Source of the DNA: Streptomyces djakartensis
Lineage (GTDB): Bacteria > Actinomycetota > Actinomycetes > Streptomycetales > Streptomycetaceae
DNA: 64,000 bases
Reading direction: 5' to 3'
NCBI RefSeq assembly: GCF_014651075.1
Contig: NZ_BMWE01000003.1
Coordinates: 1 to 64,000, forward strand
Both the position numbers and the translations under genes were made by a program. Shown here piece after piece: positions 1-8,516 of the stretch (its first letter is position 1; each line of letters begins with the position of its first letter). The notes below the pieces were generated by a model, which saw only the letters and a list, made by a program, of their open reading frames with translations, had not been told where the DNA came from and made no database searches.

Positions 1-103
1 TAGAGAGGGTAAGGCTCCCAGTAGACGACTGGGTTGATAGGCCGGATATGGAAGCACGGTAACGTGTGGAGTTGACCGGTACTAATAGGCCGAGGGCTTG
101 TCC
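1..103 (+). rRNA. 23S ribosomal RNA, 3' end (partial)
   Basis: The first hundred bases match the conserved 3' end of bacterial 23S rRNA, including the domain VI sequence around GACCGGTACTAATAGGCCGAG and the actinobacterial ending near CTTGTCCTCA. The gene enters from outside the window. The exact mature end (about 100-106) cannot be fixed by eye. Bases from here to about 208 are the 23S-5S spacer. Confidence 0.95.
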
Positions 104-208
104 TCAGTTGCTCGCGTCCACTGTGTTAGTTCTGAGACAACGAACAGTTGTCGGCTTCGAGCAGAACAAACAATTGAAGAGTGTGCTTGTTCGCTCGAAA
201 CCATTAGG

Positions 209-329
209 GTTTCGGTGGTTATAGCGTAGGGGAAACGCCCGGTTACATTCCGAACCCGGAAGCTAAGCCTTACAGCGCCGATGGTACTGCAGGGGGGACC
301 CTGTGGGAGAGTAGGACGCCGCCGAACAA
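209..329 (+). rRNA. 5S ribosomal RNA
   Basis: About 120 nt with the actinobacterial 5S pattern: a terminal helix formed by TTCGGTGG at the 5' end and CCGCCGAA at the 3' end, the loop A/B block with CCGAACCCGGAAG, and the GGGAGAGTAGG block near the 3' end. It follows the 23S gene after a spacer of about 105 nt and precedes a strong hairpin terminator, so it is the last gene of an rRNA operon. Ends are accurate to a few bases. Confidence 0.95.
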
Positions 330-336
330 TCTTTGG

Positions 337-387
337 AAGGACCCCTGGTCACCAGCGTTCAGCTGGGACCAGGGGTCCTTTTTTATT
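337..387 (+). terminator. rRNA operon terminator
   Basis: A 14-bp inverted repeat (AAGGACCCCTGGTC, 337-350, against GACCAGGGGTCCTT, 367-380) closes a 16-nt loop and is followed directly by a T-rich tract. This is a classical intrinsic terminator, and unusually for this DNA it has a real U-run. Confidence 0.93.
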
Positions 388-453
388 TTCGCGGGGCGCC
401 GTCGGGTACCCGGCTGCGCGAGAATGACTGCAGTACCGAAGACAGGAGTCACC

Positions 454-2223
454 ATGTCCACCAACTCTCCCGACGACCGACCGGATCGCGAGCAGCGGGG
501 ACGGGAGGGGGACCGGAACGACCGCGGCAACCGTGGTGGTCAGCGCGGGGACCGTGGAGACCGTGGAGGCTTCCGCCGCGACAACGACCGCGGCGGCTAC
601 GGACGCCGTGAAGGCGACCGGGGCGACCGCACCGACCGAGGAGATCGGGGCGATCGGGGCGATCGGGGCGGCTTCCGCCGGGACGACAACCGTGGTGGCG
701 GGTACGGCCGGCGCGACGACCGAGACCGTGGACCACGCCGGGACGACCGTGGCGGTGACCGCCCCTCCTTCCGGCGCGATGACCGTGGCGGTGACCGCCC
801 CTCCTTCCGGCGCGACGAGCGCGGGGAGCGCGGAGGCTATCGTCGCGACGACAGCCGTCGCGATGACAACCGCAGCGGCGGGTACGGCCGGCGCGACGAC
901 CGCCGAGGCGATGACCGCCGAGGCGATGACCGCGGGCAGCGCGGTGGTTTCCGGCGGGATGACCGTCGGGACGACAGGCGGGATGACCGGCGCGACGGCG
1001 AGCGCGGCGGGTTCCCCCGCCGTGATGACCGTGGCTTCCGCAGCGATAACCGGGACCGCGGCTTCCGCGGCGACGATCGCGACCGGGGGCACCGCGGCGA
1101 CGACCGCGATCGCGGGTTCCGGCGTGACGACCGCGGGGGTTTCCGGGGCCGTGACGATCGGCGTGGTGACGACCGCGGGGACCGTGGCGGGTTCCGGCGT
1201 GATGACGCCGGTCGTGGCGGGCGTCCCGGGTTCCGCCGTGAGGACGCCCCGCGCGGCGACCGCGGTGAGTTCCGGCGTGACGACCGCGGCGACCGCGGTG
1301 AGTTCCGGCGTGACGACCGCGGCGACCGCGGTGGTTTCCGGGGTCGTGACGACCGTGGTGGGCGTGGCCCCAGGCGCGATGACCGCGCTGGGCGTCCCGG
1401 CGGCTTCCGGGGCCGTGACGACCGGCGTGGTGACGACCGCCGCGGTGGTGGCCGGTTCCGTGAGGAGCGGGAGCGGGACAGGGAGCCGATCAAGCGGCTG
1501 CCGATCCCCGAGGACATCACGGGCGAGGAGATCGACAAGGACGTACGGCAGGAGCTGCAGAGCCTGCCGAAGACGCTCGCCGACGACGTCGCCAGGAACC
1601 TGGTGATGGTGGCCCGGCTCCTCGACGAGGACCCCGAGGGCGCCTACGGCTACTCCAGGGTGGCCCTGCGGCTGGCCTCGCGGGTCGCCGCCGTGCGGGA
1701 GGCCGCCGGGTTCGCCTCGTACGCCAACCAGAAGTACGGCGAGGCACTGGCCGAGTTCCGGGCCGCGAAGCGGATGACCGGGAACATCGACCTGTGGCCC
1801 GTCATGGCCGACTGCGAGCGCGGGCTCGGGCGACCCGAGAAGGCGCTCGACATGGCCGGTGCGCCCGAGGTGCACAAGCTCGACAAGGCCGGACAGGTCG
1901 AGATGCGGCTCGTGGCGGCCGGTGCGCGGCGGGACATGGGGCAGCTGGACGCGGCCATCGTGACGCTGCAGAGCCCGGAGCTGGCCGCCAGCTCCGTACA
2001 GCCGTGGACCGCGCGGCTGCGGTACGCGTACGCCGACGCGCTGCTGGCCGCCGGACGGGAGAGCGAGGCGCGCGAGTGGTTCGCGAAGGCCGTGGAGGCC
2101 GACCGCGACGGCAGCACGGACGCCTCGGACCGGCTCGCCGAGCTGGACGGAGTGGAGTTCGTCGACGCCCTGTCCGACGACGAGGCTGAGGGCGGGGACG
2201 CCGCCGCGGAGACGGAGGACTGA
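454..2223 (+). CDS. Arg/Asp/Gly-repeat protein with C-terminal helical (TPR-like) domain
   Basis: 589 residues. Residues from about 10 to 342 are almost only R, D, G with periodic F or Y, in units such as [12 protein letters not shown]. That makes a long, charged, probably disordered region resembling RGG-type RNA-binding tails. Residues from about 343 to 560 are a normal globular, helix-rich segment with TPR-like repeats ([42 protein letters not shown]). The end is acidic ([15 protein letters not shown]). I chose ATG 454 because CAGGAG lies at 443-448; an in-frame ATG at 424 has no ribosome site. The gene starts 67 nt beyond the rRNA terminator. Similar proteins with a conserved tail and a variable repeat exist in Streptomyces to my knowledge, but no function is assigned. 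An RNA or ribosome-related role is inference from composition and position. Confidence 0.8.
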   Translation: MSTNSPDDRPDREQRGREGDRNDRGNRGGQRGDRGDRGGFRRDNDRGGYGRREGDRGDRTDRGDRGDRGDRGGFRRDDNRGGGYGRRDDRDRGPRRDDRGGDRPSFRRDDRGGDRPSFRRDERGERGGYRRDDSRRDDNRSGGYGRRDDRRGDDRRGDDRGQRGGFRRDDRRDDRRDDRRDGERGGFPRRDDRGFRSDNRDRGFRGDDRDRGHRGDDRDRGFRRDDRGGFRGRDDRRGDDRGDRGGFRRDDAGRGGRPGFRREDAPRGDRGEFRRDDRGDRGEFRRDDRGDRGGFRGRDDRGGRGPRRDDRAGRPGGFRGRDDRRGDDRRGGGRFREERERDREPIKRLPIPEDITGEEIDKDVRQELQSLPKTLADDVARNLVMVARLLDEDPEGAYGYSRVALRLASRVAAVREAAGFASYANQKYGEALAEFRAAKRMTGNIDLWPVMADCERGLGRPEKALDMAGAPEVHKLDKAGQVEMRLVAAGARRDMGQLDAAIVTLQSPELAASSVQPWTARLRYAYADALLAAGRESEAREWFAKAVEADRDGSTDASDRLAELDGVEFVDALSDDEAEGGDAAAETED

Positions 2224-2239
2224 CGCTCCGCACAAGGAA

Positions 2240-2275
2240 AGGGGGGGCGGATCCCGTTCGGGATCCGCCCCCCTT
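2240..2275. terminator. bidirectional terminator
   Basis: Inverted repeat AAGGGGGGCGGATCCC / GGGATCCGCCCCCCTT with a 4-nt loop, between the convergent repeat-protein gene and DUF1015 gene. It can serve both strands. Confidence 0.85.
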
Positions 2276-2312
2276 CGTGTGTTCGGAGGTCGCAGTGGTC
2301 CGGTCCGAGGTG

Positions 2313-3605
2313 TCAGACGTCCAGTGCTCGCAGCACGAGGCCCGACGCCGGCTTCGGGCCGAACGAGGTCGACTTGCGCGGCATCGTCACGCCCTGCCGG
2401 GCCAGGTCACGGACGACCTCCTCGCGGACCGGGTGCATCAGGACGGCCGTACCGCCGTCGCGTTCGGCCTTCGCGACCGTGGCGGCCGTGTCGTGGATGT
2501 AGGCGATGTGGGCGGGGGAGTCCTCGGGGATCCGCCAGACGTGGTCGAGGAGCGTGGCGTGCAGGACCGTCGCGTCGAGGGCCCGCCACGCCTCGGGGCG
2601 GTCGGCGGGGACCGTCCGGGCCAGGAGGTCAGGGTCAGGACGGTCGACGAGGTGGAAGGAACCGTCGCCGGCCAGCAGGAACGCGTTGCCCGCGCAGGCC
2701 GAGTCGGCCAGCGCCTCCAGTGCCTCGGGCAGGGGGGCGTGGAGGCGCCGTACCCGGAACAGGCCGTGCAGGGCGGCCACGGCCCGGTGGACGGGCAGGC
2801 CGTGGAGGAGGCGGTGGATGGCGCGGACCCGGAGGGGGTAGCGGGCCGTGTCGACCAGGAGGACCAGGCCGTGGTCCCACGGGCTGGGGGAAGGGTGCTC
2901 GGCGCGCAGCCGGCGGTAAGTCGCCCAGCGGTGGTGGCCGTCGGCGATCAGGGCCTGATGCCGGGCCAGATCGGTCTGGATCGTGGCCAGGTCGGCCGGC
3001 TCGGTGACCGACCACAGGCGGTGGCTGAACCCGTCCTCCGTGGTGGTCGCGAGGAGGGGCGGCTGTTCGGCGGTGCGCTCGACGAGGTCCGCTGTGGCGG
3101 TCGTCGAGCCGTTGCCGCGGTAGGTGAGCAGGAGGGGTTCGAGGTTCGCGGAAGTGGCCCGCATGAGGTCCGCGCGGTCGGCGACGACGTGCGGCATGAC
3201 GTCCTCGTGCGGCAGCACCACCTGCTCGGAAGGGTCCGACACGCGCAGGGCGCCGATGATGCCGCGCTGCAGCATGCCGTCGTCGTGGCGCTGTTCGTAG
3301 ACGTACAGGCCGGGTTCCGGGTCGGTGGTCAGGACGCCCTCGGACAGCCAGCGGCGCAGGGTGTCGGCGGCCTGCTCGTTGCGGGCGCTGGGCGTGGAGG
3401 CCTGGGGCAGGATCAGACGGACGATGTTGTACGGGTCGGAGGACTCGAGGTGGTGCAGGCCGTCGGGGCGTACCACGACGTCGTACGGCGGAGATGTCAC
3501 GGCGGCAAGGCTGCCGACCCGGTCGGGGTCGTAACGAAGGCCTCGGAACGGGGTGAGTTCCAGGCCTCGGTGCGCCGTTGCCTCCGAGTGACCTGCTGTG
3601 TTCAT
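2313..3605 (-). CDS. DUF1015 family protein
   Basis: 430 residues, full length for the DUF1015 family (N-terminal LTPFRGLRYDP, then AAVTSPPYDVV, and the internal LIADGHHRWATYRRL). The biochemical role of the family is not established; in some bacteria it lies beside serine or phosphoglycerate metabolism genes and is called a putative kinase or HTH protein without proof. The start is ATG at 3605. The gene is divergent from the HAD phosphatase at 3678, about 70 nt away, so the two promoters share that gap. No signal peptide or membrane segment is visible, so the protein is probably cytoplasmic. Confidence 0.85.
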   Translation of the reverse strand: MNTAGHSEATAHRGLELTPFRGLRYDPDRVGSLAAVTSPPYDVVVRPDGLHHLESSDPYNIVRLILPQASTPSARNEQAADTLRRWLSEGVLTTDPEPGLYVYEQRHDDGMLQRGIIGALRVSDPSEQVVLPHEDVMPHVVADRADLMRATSANLEPLLLTYRGNGSTTATADLVERTAEQPPLLATTTEDGFSHRLWSVTEPADLATIQTDLARHQALIADGHHRWATYRRLRAEHPSPSPWDHGLVLLVDTARYPLRVRAIHRLLHGLPVHRAVAALHGLFRVRRLHAPLPEALEALADSACAGNAFLLAGDGSFHLVDRPDPDLLARTVPADRPEAWRALDATVLHATLLDHVWRIPEDSPAHIAYIHDTAATVAKAERDGGTAVLMHPVREEVVRDLARQGVTMPRKSTSFGPKPASGLVLRALDV

Positions 3606-3677
3606 CCCGGCATCGTACGGGTGTCAGCGGCATGGGGGATGATCGGGGGAAAGCCGTCGAACGAGGAGCGATGCGGG

Positions 3678-4709
3678 ATGAGCCGGAGCGTCAGGACGAA
3701 GCCCGAGGGCAGTGGGCAGGCCCTCAGCGAGGCGTACGACACGGCTCTGCTCGATCTGGACGGAGTCGTGTACGCGGGTGGGAGCGCGATCGCCCACGCG
3801 GTCGACTCGCTGGCCGAGGCGCGGGAGGGCGGGATGCGCCTGGCGTACGTGACCAACAACGCGTTGCGGACGCCGGACACCGTGGCCGCGCATCTGACCG
3901 AGCTGGGGATACGGCCCACGGGCGCGGACGACGTCATCACCTCGGCGCAGGCGGTCGCGCGGCTGATCAGCGAACAGGTGCCGCAGGGTGCCCGGGTGCT
4001 GGTGATCGGCGGTGAGGGGCTGCGGGTGGCGCTGCGGGAACGCGGGCTGACGCCCGTCGAGTCGGCGGACGACGATCCGGCGGCGGTGGTGCAGGGCTAC
4101 GGCGGGCCCGAGCTGCCGTGGGGCCGCTTCGCGGAGGCCTGTTACGCGATCGCGCGGGGTGTGCCGTGGTTCGCCTCCAACACCGATCTGACGATTCCGA
4201 GCGGGCGCGGAATCGCGCCGGGCAATGGGGCGGCGGTGGAGGTCGTACGGATCGCCACGGGGGCCGAGCCGCAGGTCGCGGGCAAGCCGCTGCCGCCGAT
4301 GCACCGCGAGACGATCCTGCGGACCGGGGCCGAGCGGCCGCTCGTGGTGGGGGACCGGCTGGACACGGACATCGAGGGCGCGTTCAACGGGGACGTCGAC
4401 TCGCTGCTCGTCCTGACCGGGGTGACCGACGGCGCGCAGTTGCTGGCCGCGCCGCCGCAGCACCGGCCGACGTATGTGGACGCCGATCTGCGCGGCATGC
4501 TCCGTGGCCAGCCGGAGGTCGCGGCGGGCGACGGCGGGTTCCGGTGCGGCGGCTGGACGGCGACGGCCGGTACGGACCGGCTGGAGCTCGACGGGGACGG
4601 CGAGGCGCTGGACGGGCTGCGCGCGTTGTGTGCCGCGGCGTGGACGACCGCCGGTGAGGGCCGGTGCGAGCTGGACGGGGGGAAGGCGCTGGCACGGCTG
4701 GGGCTCTGA
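3678..4709 (+). CDS. HAD-superfamily hydrolase, subfamily IIA (NagD-like phosphatase)
   Basis: 343 residues. Motif I is DTALLDLDGVVYAGG near the N-terminus (nucleophile Asp and acid/base Asp, DxD), followed by VTNNALRTP (motif II, Thr-Asn-Asn), the Lys of AGKPLPPMH and VVGDRLDTDIEGA (motif III/IV acidic residues). This is the order of NagD/AraL-type IIA phosphatases with a C2B cap. The substrate cannot be read from sequence; sugar phosphates, nucleotides or phosphoglycolate are known for relatives. I chose ATG 3678 because GAGGAG sits at 3663-3668; the upstream open frame is only read-through opposite DUF1015. There is a C-terminal extension after the HAD fold (about residues 270-343). It is a single gene, divergent from the DUF1015 gene. 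Confidence 0.88.
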   Translation: MSRSVRTKPEGSGQALSEAYDTALLDLDGVVYAGGSAIAHAVDSLAEAREGGMRLAYVTNNALRTPDTVAAHLTELGIRPTGADDVITSAQAVARLISEQVPQGARVLVIGGEGLRVALRERGLTPVESADDDPAAVVQGYGGPELPWGRFAEACYAIARGVPWFASNTDLTIPSGRGIAPGNGAAVEVVRIATGAEPQVAGKPLPPMHRETILRTGAERPLVVGDRLDTDIEGAFNGDVDSLLVLTGVTDGAQLLAAPPQHRPTYVDADLRGMLRGQPEVAAGDGGFRCGGWTATAGTDRLELDGDGEALDGLRALCAAAWTTAGEGRCELDGGKALARLGL

Positions 4710-4839
4710 GCGCCGGCTCGCAGCCGGGTTGCCGGAGCGCGGCGGAACCGGGAGCCGGTTGGAACCCACGGCCGGCGGGCAGACTTCGGCTGCGTCCAGG
4801 GTCTCCGGCGGCGGACGGCTCCGGAATCGTGACCAGATG

Positions 4840-4858
4840 AGAGGGTAGGCTAACCTAA
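4840..4858. promoter_or_regulatory. DmdR/DtxR-type iron box
   Basis: The 19-mer agagggtaggctaacctaa matches the actinobacterial iron-box consensus TTAGGTTAGGCTAACCTAA at 16 of 19 positions, including the whole right half. It ends 4 nt before the GTG start of the first FecCD gene, so a bound ferrous-iron repressor would block initiation. The importer is therefore expected to be switched on under iron limitation. The match is seen; the regulator is inferred. Confidence 0.85.
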
Positions 4859-4862
4859 CTGC

Positions 4863-5906
4863 GTGTTGGTCGAGAGTCCCCCCGAACAGCGCGCGGAGAC
4901 CGCCCCCGCGCCCCCAACCCGACGGACGGTACGAGCCTTTGGGCTGCTCCTCGCCCTCGCGATCCTGGTTCTCGTCGCGTTGGCGAGCATCGCGATCGGA
5001 GCGAAGGAGCTGTCCCCAGGACAGGTGTGGCACGGCTTGTTCGAGGACTCGGGGACGTACGGCGACGTCGTCGTCGCCGAGCGGCTGTCGCGGACCGTGC
5101 TCGGACTGCTCGCCGGCGCCGCCCTCGGCCTGGCCGGTGCGGTGCTGCAGGCCCTCACGCGCAACCCGCTGGCCGATCCCGGGCTGCTCGGCATCAACGC
5201 GGGCGCGTCCGCCGCCGTCGTCACGGGCATCACGTACCTCGGGATCACCTCGCTCAGCGGCTATGTGTGGTTCGCGTTCTTCGGCGCGGCGGCGGTCGGG
5301 GCGCTGGTGTGGTTCCTCGGCGGCAGCCGGGGCGCGACGCCGGTACGGCTCGCCCTCGCCGGCACGGCGATCAGCGCCGCGCTCTACGGCTACCTCCAAG
5401 CCGTGATGATCATGGACGACGCGGCGCTCGGCAAGATGCGGTTCTGGACGGTCGGTTCGCTGTCCTCGGCGACCGACTCGACCATCCGGCAGGTCCTGCC
5501 GTTCCTGCTGGCGGGGACGATCCTGGCCCTGGCCCTGGCCCGGCCGCTGAACGCCATGGCCATGGGGGACGACACCGCCAAGGCGCTCGGCGCCAACCTG
5601 AACCGGACGAGGGCGCTGTCCATGCTGGCCGCGACCGTGCTCTGCGGGGCCGCGACCGCCGCCTGCGGGCCGATCGTCTTCGTGGGGCTGATGGTGCCGC
5701 ACGTCGTGCGTTCCTTCACCGGGCCCGATCTGCGCTGGATCCTGCCGTACGCGGCGATACTGTCGCCGGTGCTGCTCCTCGGCGCCGATGTCATCGGCCG
5801 GATCGTGGCCCGGCCCGCGGAACTCCAGGTGGGCATCATCACCGCGATCCTCGGCGGCCCGGTCTTCATCTTTCTCGTACGACGGCGGAGGACGGCGCAG
5901 CTGTGA
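4863..5906 (+). CDS. Iron-siderophore ABC transporter permease (FecCD family), first subunit
   Basis: 347 residues with the FecCD/BtuC layout of about ten membrane helices. Landmarks are RLSRTVLGLLAGAALGLAG, then QALTRNPLADPGLLGINAGA (the conserved RNPLADP-LG-GA motif) and the cytoplasmic coupling segment around DDTAKALGANLNRTR. It would form half of the inner-membrane channel for ferric siderophore uptake. The start is GTG 4863, right after the iron box and with no ribosome site, so the message may be leaderless. The stop overlaps the next permease (GTGA, 5903-5906). No binding-protein gene is in this cluster; it must be supplied from elsewhere. Confidence 0.93.
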   Translation: MLVESPPEQRAETAPAPPTRRTVRAFGLLLALAILVLVALASIAIGAKELSPGQVWHGLFEDSGTYGDVVVAERLSRTVLGLLAGAALGLAGAVLQALTRNPLADPGLLGINAGASAAVVTGITYLGITSLSGYVWFAFFGAAAVGALVWFLGGSRGATPVRLALAGTAISAALYGYLQAVMIMDDAALGKMRFWTVGSLSSATDSTIRQVLPFLLAGTILALALARPLNAMAMGDDTAKALGANLNRTRALSMLAATVLCGAATAACGPIVFVGLMVPHVVRSFTGPDLRWILPYAAILSPVLLLGADVIGRIVARPAELQVGIITAILGGPVFIFLVRRRRTAQL

Positions 5907-6943
5907 AGACCACCAACCGTGCTGTGCGGACTCCGGGCGGGCTCTCCCTGCGCCTGGACGTACGGGCGTTCACCGTCGTACTCCTGCTGCTGGTCGCGGC
6001 GCTCACGGCGAGCGTCGCCCTCATCGGCACCGGAGACTTCCCGATCCCTGCCGCCGACGTGCTGAGGACACTGGTGGGCGAGGGCGACGCGGGCCAGGAG
6101 TTCATCGTCAACGAGCTGCGGCTGCCGCGCGTCCTGGTCGGGCTGCTGGTCGGTGCCTCGCTCGGACTCGGCGGCGCGCTGTTCCAGTCCATCTCCCGCA
6201 ACCCGCTGGGCAGTCCGGACGTCCTGGGCCTCGGGCAGGGCGCGACGGCCGGTGCGCTCACCGTGATCGTGCTGTTCTCCGGGACCGCGGGCCAGGTCGC
6301 CGTCGGTGCGCTCGTGGGCGGCCTGGTCACCGGCCTCGCCATCTACGTGCTCGCTTGGAAGCGGGGCGTGCACGGATACCGGCTGGTGCTGGTCGGCATC
6401 GGCGTCTCGGCGATCGTCACGGCGGTCAACGGCTATCTGCTGACCAAGTCGGACATCGTGGACGCGGCCCGCGCGGTCGTGTGGATGACCGGGTCGCTCG
6501 ACGGCCGTGACTGGGCGCAGGTCTGGCCGCTGCTCGGGCTGTGCGCCGTGCTCGTGCCGCTCGTCCTGGTGAACGCGCGCGGGCTGCGGATGATGGAGAT
6601 GGGCGATGACGTGTCGTACGCCCTCGGGATACGGGTGGAGCGCGTACGGCTGCTGCTGATGGTGGCGGCCGTGCTGCTGACCGCGTCCGCGACCGCCGCG
6701 GCCGGCCCCGTCAGCTTCGTGGCGCTCACCGCGCCCCAGCTGGCCCGGCGCCTGACCCGCGCGCCCGGCCCGAACCTGCTGGCGTCCCTGTGCATGGGCG
6801 CCACGCTGCTGGTCGCCGCCGACTGGCTCTCGCAGCGGGCGTTCGGCGCCGAGCAGTTGCCCGTGGGCGTCGTCACCGGCGTACTCGGCGGCGTCTACCT
6901 GCTGTGGCTGCTGGTCACCGAACGCCGGGCGGGCCGGATATGA
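5903..6943 (+). CDS. Iron-siderophore ABC transporter permease (FecCD family), second subunit
   Basis: 346 residues, homologous to the preceding gene: RLPRVLVGLLVGASLGLGG, SISRNPLGSPDVLGLGQGA, and the coupling helix DDVSYALGIRVERVR. It has about nine or ten hydrophobic segments. It pairs with the first permease to make a heterodimeric channel, as in FepD/FepG. The start GTG 5903 overlaps the upstream stop, which indicates translational coupling. Its own stop overlaps an ATG at 6940 and lies 20 nt before the ATPase start chosen here. Confidence 0.93.
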   Translation: MKTTNRAVRTPGGLSLRLDVRAFTVVLLLLVAALTASVALIGTGDFPIPAADVLRTLVGEGDAGQEFIVNELRLPRVLVGLLVGASLGLGGALFQSISRNPLGSPDVLGLGQGATAGALTVIVLFSGTAGQVAVGALVGGLVTGLAIYVLAWKRGVHGYRLVLVGIGVSAIVTAVNGYLLTKSDIVDAARAVVWMTGSLDGRDWAQVWPLLGLCAVLVPLVLVNARGLRMMEMGDDVSYALGIRVERVRLLLMVAAVLLTASATAAAGPVSFVALTAPQLARRLTRAPGPNLLASLCMGATLLVAADWLSQRAFGAEQLPVGVVTGVLGGVYLLWLLVTERRAGRI

Positions 6944-6963
6944 GCAAGAACCGAAGGAGCACC

Positions 6964-7800
6964 GTGAACCGTCTGTCCGCCGAGAGCGTCACCCTCGCCT
7001 ACGACCAGCGGGTCATCGCCGAGCAGTTGTCGGTGGAGATACCCGACAACTCCTTCACCGTGATCGTCGGCCCGAACGCGTGCGGGAAGTCGACACTGCT
7101 GCGGGCGCTGTCGCGGATGCTCAAGCCGAGTACGGGCCGGGTACTGCTCGACGGTCAGGTCATCCAGTCGATGCCCGCGAAGAAGGTAGCCCGCACGCTC
7201 GGCCTGCTGCCCCAGTCGTCCATCGCGCCCGACGGCATCACCGTCGGTGACCTGGTGGGCCGCGGCCGCTATCCGCACCAGGGCATCCTGCGCCAGTGGT
7301 CGACCGAGGACGAGCGCGTCGTCCAGGAGTCCATGCGGCAGACCGGCGTCGCCGAACTCGCCGACCGCTACGTGGACGAGCTGTCGGGCGGTCAGCGCCA
7401 GCGGGTGTGGATCGCCATGGCCCTCGCCCAGCAGACCCCGCTGCTGCTGCTCGACGAGCCGACCACGTTCCTGGACATCCAGCACCAGATCGACGTGCTG
7501 GACCTGTGCGCGGAACTGCACGAGGAGCAGGGCCGCACGCTCGTCGCCGTGCTGCACGACCTCAACCACGCCGCCCGCTACGCCACGCACCTCATCGCCC
7601 TGCGCGAGGGCCGGATCGTCGCCGAGGGCGCGCCGAAGGACATCGTCACGGCCGAGCTGGTCGAGGAGGTCTTCGGGCTGCGCTGCCAGGTGATCGACGA
7701 CCCGGAGACGGGCACGCCGCTGGTGGTGCCGGCGGCGCGCAAGGCACGCGCCGGGGCGGCCACCGGGGCCGGGGAGGTGGCGGCTACAGAAGTTTCCTGA
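6964..7800 (+). CDS. Iron-siderophore ABC transporter ATP-binding protein (FepC/FhuC type)
   Basis: 278 residues. Walker A is GPNACGKSTLLRAL, the signature is LSGGQRQRVWIAMALAQ, Walker B is LLLLDEPTTFLDI (with the FhuC-type TFLD D-loop), and the H-loop is VLHDLNHAARY. It energises the two FecCD permeases just upstream. The start GTG 6964 follows GAAGGAG at 6953-6959; an alternative ATG at 6940 overlaps the permease stop and would add eight residues. The 3' end overlaps the convergent SCP2-like gene by 17 bp. Confidence 0.93.
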   Translation: MNRLSAESVTLAYDQRVIAEQLSVEIPDNSFTVIVGPNACGKSTLLRALSRMLKPSTGRVLLDGQVIQSMPAKKVARTLGLLPQSSIAPDGITVGDLVGRGRYPHQGILRQWSTEDERVVQESMRQTGVAELADRYVDELSGGQRQRVWIAMALAQQTPLLLLDEPTTFLDIQHQIDVLDLCAELHEEQGRTLVAVLHDLNHAARYATHLIALREGRIVAEGAPKDIVTAELVEEVFGLRCQVIDDPETGTPLVVPAARKARAGAATGAGEVAATEVS

Positions 7801-8131
7801 GCTGGATGAGGTCCCGCACTCCCGCGTGCAGCTTCACCCGGCCCGAGCCCCAGGCCTTGGCGAAGTGCAGTTCGCCGTCCACCAGCGCCACCAGGTCGTC
7901 ACCGGCCATGGCGAGCCTGATCTCGGCCCTTGTGGCCGGCGGTCCCTGCACGGTGTCGTGCACCTCGATCCGCCCGCCGCGCATACGGCCGACGAAGGTG
8001 ACGTCCAGGTCCGTGATGTGGCAGCTCACCGAACGGTCCAGGGCCGCGGCGTCGCGGACGTCCCCTTCGGCGCGCTGCATGTTGTCCGAGAGCTTGTCGA
8101 GTGCGCTGCGGCACTCCTCGATCGTGGCCAT
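7784..8131 (-). CDS. SCP2 sterol-transfer-like small protein
   Basis: 115 residues: a short helical N-terminus (IEECRSALDKLSDNMQ) and a sheet-rich body ending in GELHFAKAWGSGRVKLHAGVRDLIQLRKLL. That ending resembles the SCP-2 domain pattern in which a hydrophobic pocket binds lipids. No signal peptide. ATG 8131 is the start; I see no ribosome site, but TACCGT on the minus strand (8145-8140) could be a -10 box giving a leaderless message. It is convergent with the siderophore ATPase and divergent from the small gene at 8174. Function unknown beyond the fold guess. Confidence 0.7.
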   Translation of the reverse strand: MATIEECRSALDKLSDNMQRAEGDVRDAAALDRSVSCHITDLDVTFVGRMRGGRIEVHDTVQGPPATRAEIRLAMAGDDLVALVDGELHFAKAWGSGRVKLHAGVRDLIQLRKLL

Positions 8132-8173
8132 CGCGATCGACGGTACCGCAGCGGTTCGCGGTAGCGTCGGGGC

Positions 8174-8485
8174 ATGGACGACGCAGTACCCCCGACGGAC
8201 CCGCCGGAGGAAGGGCAGCGGGCGGAGCCCGACCACGACCCCGCCGCCCCGGCTCCCCTGAACGTGCCCCGCACCCCCACCGGCGACGCCGAGGTGGACG
8301 CCGCCCTGCACCGGCTCGGCGACGCGGACCACCTCGCCACCGACGGACATGTGGAGGTGTACGAGGATGTACACCGGGGGCTGCGCGACGCGCTCACCGC
8401 GCTCGACGCCCGCCCGGGACCTCCGGCTCCCGCCCGTCACCCGACCACCACCCCTCAACGAGACCCTTCGGGTCGCCCCCTCTGA
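8174..8485 (+). CDS. Conserved small hypothetical protein upstream of tlyA
   Basis: 103 residues. The N-terminal 30 and C-terminal 25 residues are Pro-rich and probably disordered. The middle (GDAEVDAALHRLGDADHLATDGH, then VEVYEDVHRGLRDALTAL) is an amphipathic helical segment. No known domain recognised. TAGCGT at 8162-8167 is a good -10 box and would place transcription start at or next to the ATG at 8174, so the message is likely leaderless. It is the first gene of a small-tlyA-nadK-recN run on the plus strand, with a 31-nt gap to tlyA. Confidence 0.7.
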   Translation: MDDAVPPTDPPEEGQRAEPDHDPAAPAPLNVPRTPTGDAEVDAALHRLGDADHLATDGHVEVYEDVHRGLRDALTALDARPGPPAPARHPTTTPQRDPSGRPL

Positions 8486-8516
8486 TCACCGCACGGACCT
8501 AGGAGCTGAACGCACC

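Noticed and set aside
349..2235. Long open frames on both strands and in other frames across the repeat gene (up to 628 aa on the minus strand)
   Set aside because: They are shadows of the DRG repeat: codon repetition removes stops in every frame. Only the 454-2223 frame has a ribosome site, a folded conserved tail and normal third-position G+C.
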